64,000 nucleotides of DNA from Diphasiastrum complanatum (lineage: Eukaryota; Streptophyta; Lycopodiopsida; Lycopodiales; Lycopodiaceae). Shown piece by piece: positions 58,138 to 64,000 of the stretch (position 1 is its first letter; every line of letters begins with the position of its first letter). The stretch covers positions 1,799,106 through 1,863,105 of the forward strand of contig CM055098.1 of NCBI GenBank assembly GCA_029204225.1, read 5' to 3'. The notes beneath the pieces are model-generated. The model had not been told where the DNA came from. It was given only the letters and a program-made list of their open reading frames with translations, and ran no database searches. The position numbers and the translations under genes were made by a program.

Positions 58138-60178
58138 TATTCTCCATTCTTATCTACTATTCCTTTTGAAGCTGGCATGGTTAATTTGATTGAGGCTGGC
58201 AAGTGCATTTATAATTCGTCTTGTGGGATTATTTCTTCCTCAAAACTTGTGATGCAAGAGATTGAGCAATTTCTTCCTGGCAAAATAAGTGCAATTTGGA
58301 TCAGGGATTAGATTCTTCTATGACCTATCCTGCTCTTGGGCTCTGACGAAGTCAGTAGGGATGTTGTTGTAGCATTTGGTCCATGCTATGCATGGAGTTG
58401 ATGGTTTGAGACTTTGTGGTTGTACTCCTGTTATGTTGGGTACTATCCTAGACATAACGTAGATGTATACCTAGAAGGCAGCAGCTTGTTTGTTCATGTC
58501 TTTAATTCAATATGCAATGAAAGCTTTCAGTTCTATAATATAACTAATGAGCTTTTGGTACAATTCTCTAGTATATTCCAAAACTCAACTAGTATGCTCC
58601 ATTCTTATCTACTATTCCTTTTGAAGCTGGCATGGTTAATTTGATTGAGGCTGGCAAGTGCATTTATAATTCGTCTTGTGGGATTATTTCTTCCTCAAAA
58701 CTTGTGGTGCAAGAGATTGAGCAATTTCTTCCTGGCAAAATAAGTGCAATTTGGATCAGGGATTAGATTCTTCTATGACCTATCCTGCTCTTGGGCTCTG
58801 ACGAAGTCAGTAGGGATGTTGTTGTAGCATTTTTGGTCCATGCTATGCATGGAGTTGATGGTTTGAGACTTTGTGGTTGTACTCCTGTTATGTTGGGTAC
58901 TATCCTAGACATAACGTAGATATATACCTAGAAGGCAGCAGCTTGTTTGTTCATGTCTTTAATTCAATATGCAATGAAAGCTTTCAGTTCTATAATATAA
59001 CTAATGAGATTTTGGTACAATTCTCTAGTATATTCCAAAACTCAACTAGTATGCTCCATTCTTATCTACTATTCCTTTTGAAGCTGGCATGGTTAATTTG
59101 ATTGAGGCTGGCAAGTGCATTTATAATTCGTCTTGTGGCATTATTTCTTCCTCAAAACTTGTGGTGCAAGAGATTGAGCAATTTCTTCCTGGCAAAATAA
59201 GTGCAATTTGGATCAAGGATTAGATTCTTCTATGACCTATCCTGCTCTTGGGCTCTGACGAAGTCAGTAGGGATGTTGTTGTAGCATTTTTGGTCCATGC
59301 TATGCATGGAGTTGATGGTTTGAGACTTTGTGGTTGTACTCCTGTTATGTTGGGTACTATCCTAGACATAACGTAGATGTATACCTAGAAGGCAGCAGCT
59401 TGTTTGTTCATGTCTTTAATTCAATATGCAATGAAAGCTTTCAGTTCTATAATATAACTAATGAGCTTTTGGTACAATTCTCTAGTATATTCCAAAACTC
59501 AACTAGTATGCTCCATTCTTATCTACTATTCCTTTTGAAGCTGGCATGGTTAATTTGATTGAGGCTGGCAAGTGCATTTATAATTCGTCTTGTGGGATTA
59601 TTTCTTCCTCAAAACTTGTGGTGCAAGAGATTGAGCAATTTCTTCCTGGCAAAATAAGTGCAATTTGGATCAGGGATTAGATTCTTCTATGACCTATCCT
59701 GCTCTTGGGCTCTGACGAAGTCAGTAGGGATGTTGTTGTAGCATTTTTGGTCCATGCTATGCATGGAGTTGATGGTTTGAGACTTTGTGGTTGTACTCCT
59801 GTTATGTTGGGTACTATCCTAGACATAACATAGATGTATACCTAGAAGGCAGCAGCTTGTTTGTTCATGTCTTTAATTCAATATGCAATGAAAGCTTTCA
59901 GTTCTATAATATAACTAATGAGCTTTTGGTACAATTCTCTAGTATATTCCAAAACTCAACTAGTATGCTCCATTCTTATCTACTATTCCTTTTGAAGCTG
60001 GCATGGTTAATTTGATTGAGGCTGGCAAGTGCATTTATAATTCGTAACGTAGATGTATACCTAGAAGGCAGCAGCTTGTTTGTTCATGTCTTTAATTCAA
60101 TATGCAATGAAAGCTTTCAGTTCTATGATATAACTAATGAGCTTTTGGTACAATTCTCTAGTATATTCCAAAACTGAA
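58129..60178. repeat. 457 bp tandem array (four full units and one deleted unit)
   Basis: Units start at CTCAACTAGTAT: 58129, 58584, 59041, 59498, 59955. Unit 1 is 455 bp, the next three are exactly 457 bp. Unit 5 lacks about 231 bp after 60045 and ends near 60178. Units differ by only a few bases each (for example a TTT/T run length, GTAGATG/ATAGATG), about 99% alike by eye. Each contains a 76-codon frame (58414, 58871, 59328, 59785) that changes with the repeat and has no recognised domain. The array starts nine bases ahead of the end of the RUS3-like coding sequence, so it forms the 3' UTR or immediate 3' flank. Confidence 0.95.
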
Positions 60179-60632
60179 CTTGAGGTATTTTTCAAGGCAT
60201 TCAAGAAAATCAATTGTTATAAGGAAACACTGCAGTTTAAAGATGCGGATACAAAAAGTGGGTGCATCGTGTCGGCTGTGGTGTACTAGTCTTCATTTGC
60301 TTGCCATTATACTTGCATCATGTATTAAAACATCTCTAGAACGCAGAGTTTTGGATGGCTCTCTAATTAAAAGAGAACTTGGCTCTCCAAGAAGTCCGGT
60401 ATAAAACTGATTATGTGAATATAGACTAAGCTGAACACACTTGAGTCAACTTTTGAGCTAGGATTTCTACATTTGTGCATCCATTGTAACCTTGATTGGA
60501 TATGCTGATTAAGGGTCCTTTTGGAAGGATTGTGTACGCATATGTCATGTTTGAGCATGTGTATATAGACTAAGCTGAACGCATTAGACTCAACTCAAAA
60601 TTATGAACTTTACTTCCTTGGGTAGTGGGTGT
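60179..60632 (+). other. Sequence after the array, possible distal 3' UTR
   Basis: An open frame of 74 codons (60180-60404, MRYFSRHSRKS...) without a known domain. If the array were collapsed to nothing, this frame would follow on from ...LEMKL of the RUS3-like protein. Relatives end close to the TWRANW-type motif, so a UTR is the simpler reading. Confidence 0.35.
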
Positions 60633-60640
60633 GTCCAAAT

Positions 60641-61347
60641 CTTAGTTGCCCGTTCCAGAACAGAACGTGTTCTGTTCCGGAACGTGGCCTTGAAAAAAAA
60701 AAACGTATTTTTTTAACCAAGGATTTAATTATTAAAACATGCAGCATTGCCCCTAAAAATCAGAAAATTAACTGGACGCGTCCTAAAGTAACTGAAGATC
60801 TATGACTGAAGATTTTGGTTCCTGCTTCTTCAGATTTTGGTTCGTGATCTATCATGTATGGCTGATTTTGGTTCGTGCTTCTTGTTGTGCATACTTATGA
60901 ATGTCGATGGCAAATCCGAAGGCATCTAAAGACAGGAACTCTCCAACCTCAAAATCACGATTCACTCTATTCATGTTGAGAACTATTTAGTGGAGCAGGC
61001 AACACCAATGTCTTCACTTCAGTAACTGCAATTTCTGCTGGACTCTCTGGTGAACCGTAATAGTAGGCTTCTTCGCCTTCCTCTAGTTTTGCCCCTAGTT
61101 GGAGATAATCTGGTCTATCCACTTGAGCGGTGGGGGCAATAAGCTCAACAGAAGGATTCGAAGACTTTAAGTATTCAGAAAGCACTGATCACTTTGAGAA
61201 GTAGCACGATACTTTAGAAAGCGTCCAGTTCATTTTTCTGATTTTGAGGAAGTCGAGGCCCAGCAGGGTCGTATATCAATATTTTGTAATTTACATTAAG
61301 TCGTTCCGACCCTGTACGTTTCGGAACGTACGGAACGAGCTTCTAAG
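60641..61347. mobile_element. 707 bp hAT-like non-autonomous element (MITE)
   Basis: The octamer GTCCAAAT occurs at 60633-60640 and 61348-61355, a perfect 8 bp target duplication. Ends are CTTAGTTGCCCGTTCC on the left and the reverse complement of CTTAGAAGCTCGTTCC on the right (13 of 16 equal). Subterminal palindromes occur at both sides (CGTTCCAGAACAGAACGTG / TTCTGTTCCGGAACG left; CGTTCCGACC / CGGAACGTACGGAACG right). Inside is a 72-codon minus-strand frame (61185-60967, acidic: KLEEGEEAYYYGSPES) with no recognised domain and no transposase, possibly captured host sequence. Confidence 0.85.
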
Positions 61348-61355
61348 GTCCAAAT

Positions 61356-62842
61356 CATTGTTTGGTAGAAATAGACTCCCCACCTCCATTTTCCAACCAA
61401 ATTCTTAACATTGAGATTTTTAACCCTTCATACAAATTATAGCAATGATGAACAAGCTAAATTAAAATACGATAGTCAATTAAAGGGCTTAGGCACTTGC
61501 GCTATTTTTGTTGATTTTGTTGTGATCATGATAAATTTGGGTTATTCTACATTCACTAATTTGGTGAAACTTTTTACAAGCTGTCTACTTTCTTGATTGC
61601 TTGTTTTACCATGCGAATTTGATGCTTATATATGAATTAGATTTTAGGAAGCTATGATTCAATTTTGGTACTAAAGCATTCGACCCTCTTGCCATCAGAT
61701 TTAATGGTTTTCTTGAAGGTTCATTTAGGTTTCAATTTACTAGTTAACTAGTTTTCTTGATTTTTCAATTTCCATATTGCTTTGATTCAATTTCAGACCC
61801 ATCAGCCTTCAGAGCTTTTGCACGGTTTTTTGTTTCAAATAAGCATCCCTAGCCCTTGATCTTAGTTTTTGGGAGGTATCAATTTCTTTTTGTATTTGAA
61901 AGTATTATGTGAAAGTTATGGCCATGTTAGTGAGATTGCTCCAATTTTAGTTAGCTATAATTTTGTTGGCTTTTTTGTTTTTGTTTTTTTTTTCTCTAAT
62001 TTGGCTGTGCTTTTTATCAAATCTGATTGATTTGAGATTATGGATCACGAGCTTTATGCTTTGCCAAATTCCCTCACCTATACCATGCCTCGCCTAACTC
62101 ACACCCTTGCTATTTTCATAGTCGTACTCGTCACGAGCACAATTCTCCCTCACCAAATTTTGCCTTAGCATGAACATTATTAGCTATCATGTTTGCGATT
62201 CTCATGAGTTCCTAACTTTGCCATTATTTCTTTGTGCGAGTAATTGAAATTTATTTGCAAGTGACTAAGTTAATTGAAGAAATTGTGTAAATCTGTATAG
62301 TCTTACTAGTGAGCTTGGACTTAGTACATTCCCTAGTAACCAAGGTAGTTTCTTCTACAAGCTGGCGAGTTAAATAAGTAACAAATATAAAAAAAAAAAT
62401 TGACATTTTCAAAAATTTTGATCTTTTATTTTTTATGGGAAAATGTTTCAAGTATTTATAATTTATCAAATCTAATTGATGAATTCTCATAAGATCCCTT
62501 TCTACAAGTCCCTACATTATTTATTAAATTTTTTTTAATCAAATTTTGAACCTATATGTATTTTATGTTTGAGCTGAGAATTCAAAGTAGTGTCAAACTA
62601 GGTTTGAACAAATAAAAAACCTAAAAAGATCTACAAAAGTTCTTGATCACAATTCTTAGAATAAATCTTCACCCAACAATCTTCTTGTACACAAAGTACA
62701 CACTTGTGAAATAACTCTACGAATGGATTTTGTGACTCTCAAGAAACTAGATTTAAACACACAAAAATCTAGAAAAAATTACCAAAAGCTAGTCACGTTG
62801 GAAAATAGACCTTGTCTAGCTCACAAAGGTTAAGGCTCACAA

Positions 62843-62891
<49 letters not shown>

Positions 62892-64000
62892 TTTGACCCA
62901 TGGGATCAAGGAGCTACATGTTGTTCTCATCCTTGTAATCAATCTATAAGCCATTGTACTCTATTTGATGATATTGAAGTTAAGAAAAAAGGTTGTGTAA
63001 AGTATTTTTAGGCACGATGGAATTGTTCTAACTTAATAGACACTTGTCATACCATAGATTGGATCTTGTTGCATGTGTCTTTTTGTTCATCAGATTATAA
63101 ATATTGTGTTTGTATTATCATTTTTTTTTTCACATGTAGTTGTAGTTGTCTTGAAACATCTTTGAAAGTCTCAGGTTGAATCCAGCGATGGAAAAAATGA
63201 CACACCAATCTACCAATGTAGAGCACAATGAACTTGAGACGTAATGAAAAATAATGGATAACATTATTAATTTCCACTACTCCAGATGTATCCAAGATCC
63301 AATGAACATCAAATCTAATTGAGAATCACGTGCATCAATAATATAACTAATATGAAATTGTAGTACACAACATTAACACCAAAACTAGCTCAGTCTCTCT
63401 AGTAGAGCTTGCTTCACTCTTTACTCTCCACAAGGAAAGAAGCTAATAATTAAATAGATCCTACTCCTAATATTATATTTTGAACACTATGTAGATGATG
63501 CTTTAGTTCTAGTTTTCAATTAAAAATACTAAGATATTACAAGAAACCAAGTCAAACTTTTGTAAAGAGTCTGATATGTCAGATCTTAAAATCAATACAT
63601 AATTTTATAAGCATACAAGTTATAAGAGGTAGAATCAAGAAATTGTTGGATCTCAACCAACATAAATACTTAGAAAATATACTCAAACTCATGAAATATA
63701 TTCAAGGTAGAAAAGGCATGGCATTATGTTACAACGGTGATATTTTTGTAGCTGCAACACTTTATGGATACATTGACTAAAATTGTGGAGATACACAAAC
63801 CTGCAGAACTACTCATGTGACAATATGTAGATTTACCCACACAGTTTGCAGTTCTCTGATACGACATGGATACCAGGAATGGAATACAGAAAGCTTTCCA
63901 GCACTTTCATTCCATATATTGCAAACCTTAGTGAAAAGGGCAAATGCTTGTAAATAGTGTAGACTATAGCGAAAAAGGTGAATGTTTCAACTATTGCATT
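61356..64000. other. AT-rich DNA, no gene recognised
   Basis: Short frames only on both strands. Homopolymer runs of A or T at about 62390, 62530 and 63120. No LTR ends, transposon proteins or RNA genes seen. Confidence 0.5.
62846..62888. repeat. (GA)n microsatellite
   Basis: About 21 GA units. Confidence 0.95.

Noticed and set aside
58414-60015. Four 76-codon open frames repeated every 457 bp
   Set aside because: They follow the tandem repeat exactly, have no domain, and lie in the 3' flank of the RUS3-like gene. Taken as repeat translation.
58129-60178. CRISPR-like or rDNA-like array
   Set aside because: The unit is 457 bp with no spacer alternation and no rRNA similarity, and it is in plant nuclear DNA.

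Overview
This window is plant nuclear DNA, almost certainly from a repeat-rich genome. Evidence for a plant: Ty3 chromovirus and Ty1/copia retrotransposons with initiator-tRNA-Met-type primer sites (TGGTATCAGAGC), an intron-containing hAT transposase of the DUF659 class, and the 3' part of a plant-type RUS3-like gene (ROOT UV-B SENSITIVE / DUF647). The species cannot be told from sequence alone. Long (GA)n tracts, a 3.2 kb intron and deep TE nesting would fit a large genome (fern, lycophyte or gymnosperm), but that is a guess.

Layout. 1-3.05 kb: a decayed LINE on the minus strand (coiled-coil ORF1, endonuclease and reverse transcriptase of ORF2), joined to a second LINE tail. 3.06-14.4 kb: three members of one chromovirus family (called family A here): a deleted copy (element 1), a minus-strand copy (element 3), and a later copy (element 2) nested inside element 3 with a CTGTG target duplication. 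14.4-16.5 kb: LTR and LINE debris. 16.5-24.4 kb: the 3' half of another chromovirus (element 4), split by a 5.4 kb hAT transposon in its RNase H and by a 150 bp hAT-like MITE in its integrase. 24.4-35.4 kb: degenerate repeats, one arm of a large inverted repeat, a LINE relic and stretches with no recognisable content. 35.5-42.1 kb: a copia fragment and a non-coding LTR element (LARD-like). Its 3' part is the second arm of the inverted repeat, so a matching sequence lies at 25.6-28.7 kb in opposite orientation. 42.1-50.5 kb: a third LTR family (element 6), interrupted in its leader by a young full-length family A element. That element has identical 358 bp LTRs, a CCTTC target duplication and one open 1592-codon gag-pol frame.

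52.9-58.1 kb: the only host gene recognised. It has seven GT-AG exons that join without any frame break into the last 269 residues of a RUS3-like protein. Its 5' exons are not visible. The stop codon lies in the first unit of a 457 bp tandem array (about 4.5 copies) that forms the immediate 3' flank. A 707 bp hAT-like MITE with a perfect 8 bp target duplication follows at 60.6-61.3 kb; the rest is AT-rich DNA with no recognised gene.

The most unusual points: a 90 bp micro-inversion that breaks the primer binding site of the otherwise intact element; the near-identical 457 bp array starting at the RUS3-like stop codon; the opposed 3 kb LARD arms; and repeated hAT-type insertions in one dead chromovirus. 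I found no complete new multi-gene system.
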